This document shows positions 8,950 to 18,673 of a stretch of DNA of 64,000 bases, one piece after another. Each line of letters begins with the position of its first letter. Within the stretch, counting starts at the first letter, position 1. The notes beneath the pieces are model-generated. The model saw only the letters and a list, made by a program, of their open reading frames with translations. It made no database searches and was not told where the DNA came from. The position numbers and the translations under genes are program-made. Location: NCBI RefSeq assembly GCF_014191725.1, contig NZ_JACHWZ010000001.1:186001-250000 (forward strand), in the 5' to 3' direction. The stretch is from Microbulbifer rhizosphaerae. Its GTDB lineage: Bacteria; Pseudomonadota; Gammaproteobacteria; Pseudomonadales; Cellvibrionaceae.

Positions 8950-10431
8950 TTGATAGGAAAGTTGTTCCGCCGTTCCGCGTCCAAAGATGAACAGGACACT
9001 CAGCCCGAGCAGGGTCCTCGGCCCAAGGGGGAAAAGAGCTCCCAATCCGAGCCGGCCGGCCCGGACAGGGGCAATTCCCGCCGCGGCAGGGGGGGGCAGC
9101 GCGGTGGCGGGGGCCAGAAAGCCAAGACTCCCTGGTCCCTGGACCAGTTCCAGGTGCCGGAACAGGAAGGCAAGGTGCGCTTCCACGACCTGGATCTGCC
9201 CCTGGACCTGATGCACGCCATTTACGACCAGGGTTTCCAGTACTGCTCGCCGATCCAGGGCCGCTCGCTGCCCCACACTCTCAACGGCCACGACCTGGTG
9301 GGCAAGGCCCAGACAGGTACCGGCAAGACCGCCGCCTTCCTGATCACCATTATCGATGACCTGCTCAAGAACCCGTTTGAGGGCGAGCGCTACGCCGGCG
9401 AGGCGCGCTCGCTGATCATCGCACCCACCCGCGAGCTGGTGATGCAGATCGCCGACGACGCCAAGGCCCTGTGCAAATACACGGACCTGGAGATCCACAC
9501 CCTGGTGGGCGGCATGGACTACCAAAAGCAGCAGCGCAACCTGAATGAGCGCCTAGTGGACATACTGGTCGCCACTCCCGGCCGCCTGCTGGACTTCGCC
9601 AGCAACCGCGACTGCTACCTGGACCAGGTGGAAGTGCTGGTGATCGACGAAGCCGACCGCATGCTGGATATGGGCTTTATCCCCCAGGTGCGGCGCATCG
9701 TGCGCCAGACTCCGCGCAAGACCCACCGCCAGACCATGTTCTTCTCCGCCACCTTCACCCCGGAAGTGGACTCCCTGGTGGAGCAGTGGACCCAGGACCC
9801 GGTGATCGTGGAGATCGAGCCGGAGCGGGTGGCCACCGACAGCGTGGACCAGCGGGTCTATCTGGCATCCAGCGACGAGAAGTACACCCTGCTGTACAAC
9901 ATCCTGCAGAGCGACGAGGTGGACAGCCTGATCGTCTTCGCCAACCGCCGCGACCAGTGCCGACGCCTGCACGAAAACCTGGAGGCGCACGGCTTCAGCG
10001 CCGGCATTCTGTCTGGCGATATTCCCCAGAACAAACGCGTGCGTACCCTGGAAGATTTCAAGGCGGGCGTGACCAAGGTGCTGGTGGCCACCGACGTGGC
10101 CGGCCGCGGCATCCATATCGCGGGCATCAGTCACGTGGTGAATTTCACCCTGCCAGAGGAACCGGAGGACTACGTCCACCGCATAGGCCGCACTGGCCGT
10201 GCCGGAAAGACCGGCACCTCCATCAGCTTCGCCTGCGAGGACGATGCCATGCGCCTGGAGCCGATCCAGCAATTGCTGGGACAAAAGCTCAAGTGCGAAC
10301 AGCCGCCCGAGGAACTGCTGGTGGAGCCGCCCAAGGTAAAAGTAAAACGCAGTAGCGGACCTGGCGGTGACAGTCGCGGTGGGCGCCGCGGTGGCGGTGG
10401 TGCTGGTGGTGGTCGCCGTCCGCGCCGCTGA
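8950..10431 (+). CDS. rhlB: ATP-dependent DEAD-box RNA helicase, RhlB type
   Basis: Unwinds RNA for the degradosome or for mRNA turnover. The 493 residues contain every DEAD-box motif in order: Q motif (FQYCSPIQ), Walker A AQTGTGKT at 120-127, D233-E-A-D236, SAT, and [10 protein letters not shown] near 410-419. The segment [19 protein letters not shown] and surrounding spacing match the pseudomonad RhlB subgroup. The extra length lies in a basic, glycine-rich N-terminal region (residues 1-65) and an Arg/Gly-rich tail ending GGGRRPRR, probable RNA-binding tails. The proposed start is a TTG; an in-frame ATG does not occur until inside the conserved core. Confidence 0.92.
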   Translation: MIGKLFRRSASKDEQDTQPEQGPRPKGEKSSQSEPAGPDRGNSRRGRGGQRGGGGQKAKTPWSLDQFQVPEQEGKVRFHDLDLPLDLMHAIYDQGFQYCSPIQGRSLPHTLNGHDLVGKAQTGTGKTAAFLITIIDDLLKNPFEGERYAGEARSLIIAPTRELVMQIADDAKALCKYTDLEIHTLVGGMDYQKQQRNLNERLVDILVATPGRLLDFASNRDCYLDQVEVLVIDEADRMLDMGFIPQVRRIVRQTPRKTHRQTMFFSATFTPEVDSLVEQWTQDPVIVEIEPERVATDSVDQRVYLASSDEKYTLLYNILQSDEVDSLIVFANRRDQCRRLHENLEAHGFSAGILSGDIPQNKRVRTLEDFKAGVTKVLVATDVAGRGIHIAGISHVVNFTLPEEPEDYVHRIGRTGRAGKTGTSISFACEDDAMRLEPIQQLLGQKLKCEQPPEELLVEPPKVKVKRSSGPGGDSRGGRRGGGGAGGGRRPRR

Positions 10432-10438
10432 CCTTAGA

Positions 10439-10519
10439 GGTGGATGCGCTTACGCTTATCCACCCTACGATTAAGAGTGGTAGTTGACCTGTAGGGTGGA
10501 TAAGCGCAGCGCATCCACC
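10439..10519. repeat. Palindrome family B between convergent rhlB and cysZ
   Basis: The left arm GGTGGATGCGCTTACGCTTA continues to CCACCCTAC. The right arm, starting GTAGGGTGGATAAGCGCAGC, is complementary over about 28 bp with few mismatches. It lies exactly between two converging genes, where it could act as a bidirectional terminator. Related copies are at 34674-34703 and 39345-39373. Confidence 0.8.
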
Positions 10520-10521
10520 AA

Positions 10522-11343
10522 TTACCGGAGGGCTGCTCCCGGATCTCCCTCCTGCCGCAGCCTCTGAATCCACAGCGCAGTACCGCCCGCCACCGCCGCC
10601 GGCATAACGAAAATATTCAGTACGGGCACCATTTTCGCCAGCATCACAGCGCCGCCGAAGCTCAGGGTGGTGAGCTTTTTGCGCAGCAGTATGTTTTTCA
10701 GTTCATCGAAGGGGCGCTGGTGGTTGTCCAGCGGGTAGTCGACATATTGGATCGCCATGCACCAGGCGCCCCAGAGGGCACCCATCACCGCGGGGATAAA
10801 CACCGTCCAGCTGGTAAACAGGGCCACCACCAGGATCACCAGGCCCCAGCCGATAAAGTATCTCAGTTTGCGCAGTTCGCGCCCCAGGGTGCGCCATATC
10901 ATGCGGCCCAGGGGCTCCGAGGGTGGCGGGCGGCCGGTGAGAAGCTCCTCGACCTTCTCCGCCAGGAAGCCGTTAAACGGCGCGGCGATAATATTGGTGA
11001 TAATGGCGAAGACGTAGCCGTAGACAAAAAAGAACAGCAACAGCACTGCGAGGGCGATCACCCAGGCCAGCCACCGGAACACATTGGCGGCCCAGGCGGC
11101 GCCCTTGGCCATGGTGGCCTCCCACCAGGACATATTCCCGGTATCCACCGGCGTGTGTGAGAGCAGGCTGCCGAGGTAGTCCGCGAGACCACCCAGCTGC
11201 GAGAGCATCACTGCGGTCAGCGCGATAAACAGCACCAGGTTGATCAGCAGCGGGACTATGATGAACGGGCGCAGTTCGCGCCGGGCCAGCAGCTTTGCGC
11301 CGTAGATCAGCGCGTTCACGCCGTGCACCGGGTTGGAGGTCAT
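10522..11343 (-). CDS. cysZ: Sulfate transporter CysZ
   Basis: An inner-membrane sulfate channel/permease that feeds assimilatory sulfate reduction. The 273 residues have the EI24/CysZ layout: long hydrophobic hairpins, the conserved NIIAAPFNGFLAEKVEELL segment near residue 115 and QYVDYPLDNHQ near residue 200. The start ATG is at 11343 with GGAGC upstream. It follows the PA4642-like gene by 12 bp on the same strand, so the two are probably cotranscribed. The matching ATP sulfurylase gene (sat) is in this window but 31 kb away. Confidence 0.92.
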   Translation of the reverse strand: MTSNPVHGVNALIYGAKLLARRELRPFIIVPLLINLVLFIALTAVMLSQLGGLADYLGSLLSHTPVDTGNMSWWEATMAKGAAWAANVFRWLAWVIALAVLLLFFFVYGYVFAIITNIIAAPFNGFLAEKVEELLTGRPPPSEPLGRMIWRTLGRELRKLRYFIGWGLVILVVALFTSWTVFIPAVMGALWGAWCMAIQYVDYPLDNHQRPFDELKNILLRKKLTTLSFGGAVMLAKMVPVLNIFVMPAAVAGGTALWIQRLRQEGDPGAALR

Positions 11344-11355
11344 GGCGCCCGCTCC

Positions 11356-11655
11356 TTAAAGCTTGGCCCCGGCGGCCCGCAGGATGGCCGCGTAGTCGCT
11401 GCCCTGGCGGTGCTCCTCCATACGTGCGAGCAGGGTCTTGCCGTCCGGCCCCGGGCTGTTGAGGTCCAGGTTCTGTTCCCGGAACAGGCGCACGAAGGTT
11501 TCGAAATTTTCCGCTTTCATACTGCGGTAGGCGCGCTCCAGCAGGTAGTAGTCACGGGTCACGCCCTCGGGTGGTTCGCCGATCAGGAAGCCGGCAATGC
11601 GCTCGTCGTCGAAGACTTCGCCGAGGACTTTTTGTTTGTCTTTCTTCAGGCTCAC
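11356..11655 (-). CDS. PA4642-like conserved protein
   Basis: A 99-residue soluble protein of unknown function, resembling the small PA4642-type proteins of pseudomonads: an N-terminal basic SLKKDKQKVLGE, a central YYLLERAYRSMKAENFETFV helix, and an acidic/GxDGKTLL region. The start is GTG at 11655 with AAGGA upstream. It lies 12 bp ahead of cysZ. There are no catalytic motifs that I can recognise. The family match is from memory of the sequence pattern, hence moderate confidence. Confidence 0.65.
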   Translation of the reverse strand: MSLKKDKQKVLGEVFDDERIAGFLIGEPPEGVTRDYYLLERAYRSMKAENFETFVRLFREQNLDLNSPGPDGKTLLARMEEHRQGSDYAAILRAAGAKL

Positions 11656-11690
11656 AATTTTTTCCTTAATTCATTCTTCCCTGTAGGAGC

Positions 11691-11719
11691 GGCGGGGCGG
11701 CCATCCGCCGCTCCTACAA
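11691..11719. repeat. REP-type palindrome, family A, compact copy
   Basis: A compact hairpin: CTGTAGGAGCGGCGG through to CCGCCGCTCCTACA, in the gap between gatB and the PA4642-like gene. Confidence 0.85.
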
Positions 11720-11773
11720 AGGTTCAAGGTAACTACTCACTCATAGGGCACCTGCATTGGCTTAAGCGAGCCA

Positions 11774-11838
11774 CCCTGTAGGAGCGGGCCATGCCCGCGA
11801 ACAGAGCCCGATCGCGGGCATGGCCCGCTCCTACAGGG
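11774..11838. repeat. REP-type palindrome, family A
   Basis: CCCTGTAGGAGCGGGCCATG at the left, and GGGCATGGCCCGCTCCTACA with GGGG at the right. The arms are nearly perfect over about 28 bp. It lies 55 bp from the copy at 11691, downstream of gatB. Confidence 0.88.
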
Positions 11839-11870
11839 GGTGAGCAGTTACGGTTCAAGATTCATTTCGT

Positions 11871-13343
11871 TTACAGGAGGGCGTCGAGCTTTTCCTTCAG
11901 GATCTTGTTGATCATCTGCGGATTGGCCTGGCCCTTCGAGGCTTTCATGATCTGGCCGACAAAATAGCCCATCATCTTCGGTCGCTTGGCCTCCTCGGCC
12001 TTGCGGTAGTTTTCCACCTGCGCGGGGCTCGCGGCGATCACCTCGTCGACCATTTTTTCGATGGCGCCGGTGTCGCTGACCTGTTTCAGGCCGCGTTTTT
12101 CGATCACCGCGTCGGCATCGCCCTCACCGGCAGCCATGGCCTCGAACACCTGCTTGGCGATCTTGCTGGAAATGGTGTTGTCGGTGATACGCGCAATCAG
12201 CCCCGCCAGCTGTTCGGCGGAAACCGGCGAGCGCTCGATGGGGAGTTCCTCGCGGTTCAGCAGCGCGGCCAACTCGCCCATGACCCAGTTGGCGGCCAGT
12301 TTGGGTTCGCCGGATTCTTTCGCCACGGTTTCAAAGTAGTCGGCGACCGCGCGCTCCTGGGTCAACTGGTCGGCGTCATAGGCGGAGAGGCTGTACTCGC
12401 TCTGGAAGCGCGCGTATTTGGCATCCGGTAGCTCCGGCAGCCGGCTGCGCACCGTTTCCACATAGTCTTCAGACAGTTCCACCGGCAGCAGGTCCGGACA
12501 GGGAAAGTAGCGGTAATCGTTGGCCACTTCCTTGCTGCGCATGGAGCGGGTTTCGTTTTTGTCCGAGTCGTAGAGACGGGTTTCCTGCACCACGCTGCCG
12601 CCGTCCTCGATCAGGTCGATCTGGCGCTGGGCCTCCACCACAATGGCTTTTTCCACGAAGCGGAAGGAGTTGATGTTTTTGATCTCGGCGCGGGTGCCGA
12701 GTTTTTCCTCGCCTTTCAAGCGCACGGAGACGTTGGCGTCGCAGCGCATGGAGCCCTGGGACATATCGCCGTCGGAAATGCCCAGGTAGGTGACGATGCT
12801 GTGAATCTTTTTCAGGTAGGCGACGGCTTCCGCGGCGCTGCGCATATCCGGTTCGGACACTATCTCGATCAGCGGTGTGCCGGCCCGGTTCAGGTCGATG
12901 CCGGACATGCCGTGGCCGTGTGTTTCAAAAATGGTTTCGTGCAGGGATTTGCCGGCGTCCTCTTCCAGGTGCGCGTGGTGTAGACGCACTTTCTTGCTGG
13001 AGCCGTCCTCCAGGTGAATCTCGATTTCCCCGGGACCGACGATGGGTTGTGCGAGCTGGGTGGTCTGGTACCCCTTGGGTAGGTCCGGGTAGAAATAGTT
13101 TTTGCGCTCGAACACCGAGCGCCGGCCGATTTCCGCGTTCATCGCCAGGCCGAACATCACCGCGTGCCGGAAGGCCTCCTCGTTGGGCACCGGCAGAGTC
13201 CCCGGCATGGCCAGGTCGACGGCGCAGGCCTGGGTATTGGGCGCCGCGCCGAAGCGGGTGCTGGCGCCGGAGAAGAGTTTTGATTTGGTAGCGAGCTGGA
13301 CGTGTACCTCCAGCCCGATCACGATTTCCCATTCCACAAGCAT
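11871..13343 (-). CDS. gatB: Aspartyl/glutamyl-tRNA(Asn/Gln) amidotransferase subunit B
   Basis: Binds misacylated Glu-tRNA-Gln or Asp-tRNA-Asn, activates the carboxylate with ATP and transfers ammonia delivered from GatA. The 490-residue length is standard. It opens with [15 protein letters not shown] and contains the metal/ATP-site region [27 protein letters not shown] and [21 protein letters not shown]-terminal YqeY-like tail binds tRNA. Five bases separate it from gatA, and gatC-gatA-gatB read as one minus-strand operon divergent from mreB. An AAGGAG lies immediately before the ATG. Confidence 0.97.
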   Translation of the reverse strand: MLVEWEIVIGLEVHVQLATKSKLFSGASTRFGAAPNTQACAVDLAMPGTLPVPNEEAFRHAVMFGLAMNAEIGRRSVFERKNYFYPDLPKGYQTTQLAQPIVGPGEIEIHLEDGSSKKVRLHHAHLEEDAGKSLHETIFETHGHGMSGIDLNRAGTPLIEIVSEPDMRSAAEAVAYLKKIHSIVTYLGISDGDMSQGSMRCDANVSVRLKGEEKLGTRAEIKNINSFRFVEKAIVVEAQRQIDLIEDGGSVVQETRLYDSDKNETRSMRSKEVANDYRYFPCPDLLPVELSEDYVETVRSRLPELPDAKYARFQSEYSLSAYDADQLTQERAVADYFETVAKESGEPKLAANWVMGELAALLNREELPIERSPVSAEQLAGLIARITDNTISSKIAKQVFEAMAAGEGDADAVIEKRGLKQVSDTGAIEKMVDEVIAASPAQVENYRKAEEAKRPKMMGYFVGQIMKASKGQANPQMINKILKEKLDALL

Positions 13344-13348
13344 TCTCC

Positions 13349-14794
13349 TTAGGCGGCGCTGGCTTTGTGCCAGTCGGTTACCTGTTGATACCGGTGCGCG
13401 ACGTTGAGCATGCGCGCCTCATCCAGGTAGTTGCCGATAATCTGCAGACCCACGGGCAGGTTGTTCACCAGGCCGCAGGGCAGGGACATGCCGGGCAGTC
13501 CCGCGAGATTGGCGGCGATGGTGTAGATATCCTCCAGGTACATGGCCACCGGGTCGGCCTTTTTCTCCCCCAGCGCAAAGGCCGGTGAAGGGGTGGTGGG
13601 GCCCATGATCACGTCCACCTTTTCGAACGCCTGCACGAAGTCCTGCTTGATCAGGCGGCGCACCTGCTGGGCCTTGTTGTAGTAGGCGTCGTAGTAGCCG
13701 GCGGACAGGGCGTAGGTGCCCACGAGAATGCGCCGCTGCACCTCTTCGCCGAAGCCCTCGCCGCGGGAGCGCATGTACAGATCGCGCAAATCCCTGGGGT
13801 CTTCACAGCGGTGGCCGTAGCGCACGCCGTCGAAACGGGACAGGTTGGCGGAGGCCTCCGCCGGTGCGATCACGTAGTAGGCGGGCACCGCCAAGTGGGT
13901 GTGGGGCAGGCTGACTTCCACCAGCTGCGCGCCCAGTTTTTCATATTCTTTCAATGCATCCTGCACCCGCGCGGCCACCTGCGGATTGAGGTCGTCGCTG
14001 AAGTACTCCGCGGGGACACCGATCCTGAGACCGGCGATATCGCCGTTCAGTCCGGCGGTGTAGTCCGGCACCGGCCGGTACAGGCTGGTGGAGTCCTTCG
14101 GGTCGTGGCCCGCCATTGCCGACAGCAGGTAGGCGGCATCCTCCGCGTTGCGGGCGATGGGGCCGCCCTGGTCCAGGCTGGAGGCGAAGGCGATCATGCC
14201 CCAGCGGGATACGCGCCCGTAGGTGGGCTTGAGCCCGGTGGTGTTGGTCAGTGCCGCCGGCTGGCGGATGGAACCGCCGGTATCGGTGGCGGTGGCGCCG
14301 GGCGCCAGCTGTGCAGCCACTGCCGCCGCGGAGCCGCCGGAGGAACCGCCGGGCACGCAGTTGGTGTTCCAGGGGTTTTTTACCGGGCCGTAGTAACTGG
14401 TCTCGTTGGAGGAGCCCATGGCGAACTCATCCATATTGGTCTTGCCGAGGGTCACAGCGCCGGCATTGTTGAAATTCTCCACCACGGTGGCGTCGTAGGG
14501 CGGGGTGAAATTGTCGAGCATTTTCGAGCCGCAGCTGGTGCGCACCCCCTCGGTACAGAAGATATCCTTGTGGGCCAGGGGCACGCCGCACAGGGCCGGC
14601 GCGCCGCCCGCGGTGAGGCGCTCGTCCGCCGCTGCGGCCTGTTGCAGGGCCTGCTCCGGGGTCACGGTGATAAAGCTGTTGTAGTTGCCGTCCAGTTGTT
14701 CGATACGGCCCAGCAGGTGGCCGGTGATCTCGACGCTGGAAAACTGCCTGTCGCGCAGCCCGCGAATAATTTCTGCGATGGTTAGCTGATGCAT
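13349..14794 (-). CDS. gatA: Aspartyl/glutamyl-tRNA(Asn/Gln) amidotransferase subunit A
   Basis: The glutaminase subunit that releases ammonia from glutamine for GatB. It is a 481-residue amidase-signature protein with the catalytic triad K76 (PLAHKD), cis-Ser S151 (GGSSGGS) and nucleophile S175 ([11 protein letters not shown]). Length and motifs are complete. It lies between gatC (29 bp upstream) and gatB (5 bp downstream). The presence of GatCAB implies that this organism makes Gln-tRNA and/or Asn-tRNA indirectly; which one cannot be told from this window. Confidence 0.97.
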   Translation of the reverse strand: MHQLTIAEIIRGLRDRQFSSVEITGHLLGRIEQLDGNYNSFITVTPEQALQQAAAADERLTAGGAPALCGVPLAHKDIFCTEGVRTSCGSKMLDNFTPPYDATVVENFNNAGAVTLGKTNMDEFAMGSSNETSYYGPVKNPWNTNCVPGGSSGGSAAAVAAQLAPGATATDTGGSIRQPAALTNTTGLKPTYGRVSRWGMIAFASSLDQGGPIARNAEDAAYLLSAMAGHDPKDSTSLYRPVPDYTAGLNGDIAGLRIGVPAEYFSDDLNPQVAARVQDALKEYEKLGAQLVEVSLPHTHLAVPAYYVIAPAEASANLSRFDGVRYGHRCEDPRDLRDLYMRSRGEGFGEEVQRRILVGTYALSAGYYDAYYNKAQQVRRLIKQDFVQAFEKVDVIMGPTTPSPAFALGEKKADPVAMYLEDIYTIAANLAGLPGMSLPCGLVNNLPVGLQIIGNYLDEARMLNVAHRYQQVTDWHKASAA

Positions 14795-14823
14795 GGAATT
14801 CCCTGATTATTCTGTGGGGCGTT

Positions 14824-15111
14824 TCAGTCGATCACTTTGGGGACCAGGTACAGCCCGCCTTCGGACTGCGGTGCCAGAGCGAGGAATTCCTCGCGACGGT
14901 TGGACTCGGTGATCTCGTCGGCGCGCAATACCTGGACTTCGTCAAGAGGGTGGGCCATGGGCGCCACGCCTTCGGTGCTTACCGCCTGAAGCTGGTCCAC
15001 CAGCTGCAGTACCTCCCCGAGCCGGTTGCCGACTTCGTCGATGGTTTCCTCAGAGATGGCGATACGGGCCAGCTCTGCCAGTTTTTCTACAGTTTGCGTG
15101 TCTACGGCCAT
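14824..15111 (-). CDS. gatC: Aspartyl/glutamyl-tRNA(Asn/Gln) amidotransferase subunit C
   Basis: A small subunit that wraps the GatA-GatB interface and stabilises the amidotransferase. With the ATG at 15111 the protein is 95 residues, the usual size: MAVDTQTVEKLAELARIAIS, then the conserved STEGVAPMAHPLD region and the C-terminal LVPKVID. A longer frame to 15144 adds an acidic Pro-rich extension not seen in the family and is not preferred. It is the first gene of the gatCAB operon; the 283-bp gap to mreB must contain both promoters. Confidence 0.95.
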   Translation of the reverse strand: MAVDTQTVEKLAELARIAISEETIDEVGNRLGEVLQLVDQLQAVSTEGVAPMAHPLDEVQVLRADEITESNRREEFLALAPQSEGGLYLVPKVID

Positions 15112-15385
15112 GGGGTCGGGCTCCAGCTCGGGTGGCGAATCCAAAGTTGCCTCGGTCGGGGGCGAGGCTGGGGGTCGGCAAATTTAGCATATTCGCGCCT
15201 TGCCCTGAATCCCCGCCGTTGTTAGAGTTTGCCGATTCTGGCCGGGGTCTGTGCACCGCCGGCCCCGGAGCCTTGAAAATGCGGCCCGGAACTCAGAATT
15301 TTCCGCGCGGACTAACTAGGCTTTAACGACGCCTGAATCCGCGTCTACTTCGCCCGCCCCGGGCGCTGTAATTAGAACAAGGTAA

Positions 15386-16429
<1,044 letters not shown>

Positions 16430-16440
16430 TCGGCTCTTCC

Positions 16441-16495
16441 CTGTAGGAGCGGCGGGGCGGCCATTGCCGCTGGCCGCCCCGCCGCTCCTGCAAAG
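16441..16495. repeat. REP-type palindrome, family A, between mreB and mreC
   Basis: CTGTAGGAGCGGCGGGGCGG pairs with CCGCCCCGCCGCTCCTGCA, arms of about 20 bp around a short spacer. It sits inside the mreBCD operon, 50 bp before the mreC start, so it may set the ratio of mreB to mreC transcript. Confidence 0.88.
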
Positions 16496-16545
16496 TACAA
16501 TAACAATCTGTCTTCGATCCTCTGTCATCTGAACGGAGTCTGGAT

Positions 16546-17388
16546 ATTAAACCGCTATTTACCCGCGGCCCATCGCCGGAGTCCCGCATCCTCGTGCTGG
16601 GCCTGGTGGCGGCCGCACTGATTGTTATCGGTCTCTACACCGACTGGCTACAGCCGCTGCGCGAGCGCGCCGCAGACCTGGCCGCCCCTTTCTACTGGAT
16701 CACCGGTGCTCCCGAGCGTGTCGGCGACTGGGCGGGCGAGCAACTGCGCACCCGTGAGGAGCTGTTGGAGGAGAACAGCCGCCTCAAGCGCCAGATACTG
16801 CTGCTGGAACAGCGCAGCCAACTGCTGGCGGCGGTGAAGGCGGAAAACACCCAGCTGAAAGAATTGATGAACTCCGCGGAATCCGTCGACGAACGGGTGC
16901 TGGTGGCGCAGGTAATCGGTGTGTCCCCGGACCCGCTGCAGCATGTGTTGATGATCGACAAAGGCCGCGACGACGGCGTGCAGCAGGGCACGCCGATCAT
17001 GGACGCCAGCGGCCTGTTGGGGCAGGTGATCGAGGCGGGGGACTCCGTGAGCCGGGTCCTGCTGATCACCGATGCCAGCCACGCGCTGCCGGTGCAGGTG
17101 CTGCGCAACAGTGTGCGCGCGGTGGCCGAGGGCACCGGCGATCTGTACCGGCTGAAACTGCGCCACTTGGCCAATACCAGCGATATCCGCGAGGGCGACC
17201 TGCTGCTCAGTTCCGGCCTCGGCGGGCGCTTCCCCGCCGGCTACCCGGTGGGCGAGGTGATCTCGGTGAAACGGGACCCGGGCCGGGCCTTCGCCGAGGT
17301 GGAAGTACTGCCCCGAGGGCGCATGAACCGCAGTCGCTTCGTGCTGGCGGTGATCAGCGAAGGGGAGCCGTCCGGTGGAGGCGAATAA
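16546..17388 (+). CDS. mreC: Rod-shape-determining protein MreC, apparently starting on ATT
   Basis: A periplasmic scaffold of the elongasome that links MreB to PBP2 and RodA. Counting from 16546 the protein has 280 residues: a short cytoplasmic tail, one membrane helix (GLVAAALIVIGLYTDWL), a coiled coil (residues about 65-110) and the beta-barrel domain (VIGVSPDPLQHVLMIDKG, SGLGGRFPAGYPVGEV). MreC proteins begin MKP(I/L)FxRGPS; here that tail is encoded ATT-AAA-CCG, with CGGAG 7 nt upstream and a stop codon (TAA, 16501) closing the frame. No ATG, GTG or TTG lies between that stop and the tail. The first conventional start is GTG at 16594, which would remove the conserved tail. The CTG at 16540 is an alternative. 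Confidence 0.85.
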   Translation: MKPLFTRGPSPESRILVLGLVAAALIVIGLYTDWLQPLRERAADLAAPFYWITGAPERVGDWAGEQLRTREELLEENSRLKRQILLLEQRSQLLAAVKAENTQLKELMNSAESVDERVLVAQVIGVSPDPLQHVLMIDKGRDDGVQQGTPIMDASGLLGQVIEAGDSVSRVLLITDASHALPVQVLRNSVRAVAEGTGDLYRLKLRHLANTSDIREGDLLLSSGLGGRFPAGYPVGEVISVKRDPGRAFAEVEVLPRGRMNRSRFVLAVISEGEPSGGGE

Positions 17389-17854
17389 CCGCTGGTTTAT
17401 CGCCGTCACCGTACTAATGGCGCTGCTACTGGCGGTGATGCCGCTGCCGCAGAACTGGCTGTGGTTCCGCCCGGCCTTCACGGCGCTGCTGGTGATTTTC
17501 TGGGTCTCGCGGATGCCGCAGAGCCTGGGGGTGGGCTTCGCCTGGGTGGTGGGGCTGCTGGAGGACCTGGTCACCGGCGCCACCCTGGGTACCCACGCGC
17601 TGGCGCTGGCGGTACTGGCCTATTTCAGTTTGCTCACCTACCGCCGCACCCGCGCTTTCAACCCGGCCCAGCAACTGCTGTGGGTGTTCGTACTGGTGGG
17701 GATCAACCAGGTGGCGGGCAACTGGGTACACAGCCTCGCGGGCAAGCCGGTGCCCGGCCTGACTTTCCTCTGGCCGGCGGTGACCAGTGCCCTGCTGTGG
17801 CCCTGGATGGCTCCCTGGCTGGAACTGACGGCGGGGCGCCTGCAGGTCCGGTAA
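17375..17854 (+). CDS. mreD: Rod-shape-determining membrane protein MreD
   Basis: An integral membrane protein of the elongasome, 159 residues with five or six predicted membrane helices and the family signature GLLEDLVTGATLGTHAL near residues 60-75. It starts on GTG at 17375, overlapping the end of mreC by 14 bp, which implies translational coupling. It is the last gene of mreBCD; maf and rng follow on the same strand after 137 bp, the usual order in gammaproteobacteria. Confidence 0.95.
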   Translation: MEANNRWFIAVTVLMALLLAVMPLPQNWLWFRPAFTALLVIFWVSRMPQSLGVGFAWVVGLLEDLVTGATLGTHALALAVLAYFSLLTYRRTRAFNPAQQLLWVFVLVGINQVAGNWVHSLAGKPVPGLTFLWPAVTSALLWPWMAPWLELTAGRLQVR

Positions 17855-17944
17855 ACGGCCCGGATCACGCCCGGAAACGCCGGACTGTGAACAGTCTCTG
17901 AGTAAACGCGGGTAAAGAGGCGGTTATTTTTCGAACAATATCGT

Positions 17945-17950
17945 TATAAT
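17945..17950 (+). promoter_or_regulatory. Candidate -10 box upstream of maf
   Basis: A perfect TATAAT lies 41 bp before the GTG start of maf, in AT-richer DNA than its surroundings (GGTTATTTTTCGAACAATAT just upstream). A matching -35 is weak (GGTTAT at 17922). It suggests maf-rng can be transcribed separately from mreBCD. Confidence 0.4.
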
Positions 17951-17991
17951 GTCGCTGGGCCATCAACGGAAATAACCATAAGTAGTGATCA

Positions 17992-18627
17992 GTGCGTAAT
18001 TCTCCCGCCGACAGCCGACTTCTCCTCGCCTCCAGTTCCCCGCGCCGCGCGCAGCTGCTGGCGCAGATCGCCGTGCCCTTCACCCGCGTAGCCCCCTCTG
18101 TGGTCGAGATCCGCGCCGAAGGCGAGACTCCGCAGGACTATGTGCAGCGTCTGGCGCGGGAGAAGGCCGCCGCCGGCCTGGAAGCGGCCGGGGCGCCGGA
18201 TGCCTCCCTCTGGGCTCTGGGTGCCGATACCCTGGTGCTGGCGGGCGATCGGGTACTGGAAAAACCCCGGGATTTCGCCGATTTCGAATCCACCATGCTG
18301 GCCCTGTCAGGCGTCGAGCACTCAGTGTTGACCGCTGTCTGCCTGCGCGGCAGTGAGCGTCAGTTCAGCCGCCTGGTGGAAACCCGGGTGCGCTTTCGAC
18401 ATCTGAACCATGAACAGATCCGGGCCTACTGGGATACCGGCGAGCCGCTGGACAAGGCCGGTGGCTACGGCATTCAAGGCCTGGGTGCGGCGCTGGTCGA
18501 GTCCATCAGCGGTAGTTACAGCAATGTGGTGGGTCTGCCCCTGGAGGCGCTGGTGCCGATGCTGGAAAAGGCTGCCATTCCCTACTGGTGTGAGGAGACA
18601 GCCTTGAGCGGGGGGAGACAGCCTTGA
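17992..18627 (+). CDS. Maf/YhdE-type nucleoside triphosphate pyrophosphatase
   Basis: A house-cleaning pyrophosphatase that hydrolyses dTTP/UTP and modified nucleotides. It is 211 residues, with N-terminal [14 protein letters not shown], the catalytic aspartate in GADTLV, and the C-terminal [31 protein letters not shown], abbreviated signature. It belongs to the YhdE branch judging from its position between mreD and rng. The start is GTG at 17992. The final dozen residues (from about EETALSGG) and the stop codon lie within a short tandem repeat that runs on to the rng start. Confidence 0.93.
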   Translation: MRNSPADSRLLLASSSPRRAQLLAQIAVPFTRVAPSVVEIRAEGETPQDYVQRLAREKAAAGLEAAGAPDASLWALGADTLVLAGDRVLEKPRDFADFESTMLALSGVEHSVLTAVCLRGSERQFSRLVETRVRFRHLNHEQIRAYWDTGEPLDKAGGYGIQGLGAALVESISGSYSNVVGLPLEALVPMLEKAAIPYWCEETALSGGRQP

Positions 18628-18673
18628 GCGAGGAGGAGACAGGCTTGAGCGGGAAGGACAGGACGTGAGCGAA
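18594..18673 (+). repeat. 20/21-bp tandem repeat at the maf-rng junction
   Basis: Three clear copies of GGAGACAGCCTTGAGCG-like sequence begin at 18594, 18614 and 18635. A diverged fourth (GGACAGGACGTGAGCG) starts at 18656 and includes the rng start codon. Every unit carries a purine-rich block followed by (T/G)TGAGCG, so each imitates a ribosome-binding site plus start codon. The maf stop codon lies in the second unit. Confidence 0.85.

Noticed and set aside
11691-11838. Possible CRISPR array from repeated palindromes
   Set aside because: Only two copies with unequal size and no regular spacers; they are REP-type intergenic palindromes.
18604-18664. Alternative TTG start codons for rng within the tandem repeat
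   Set aside because: The TTG codons in the repeat are out of frame or run into a stop before the RNase G sequence.
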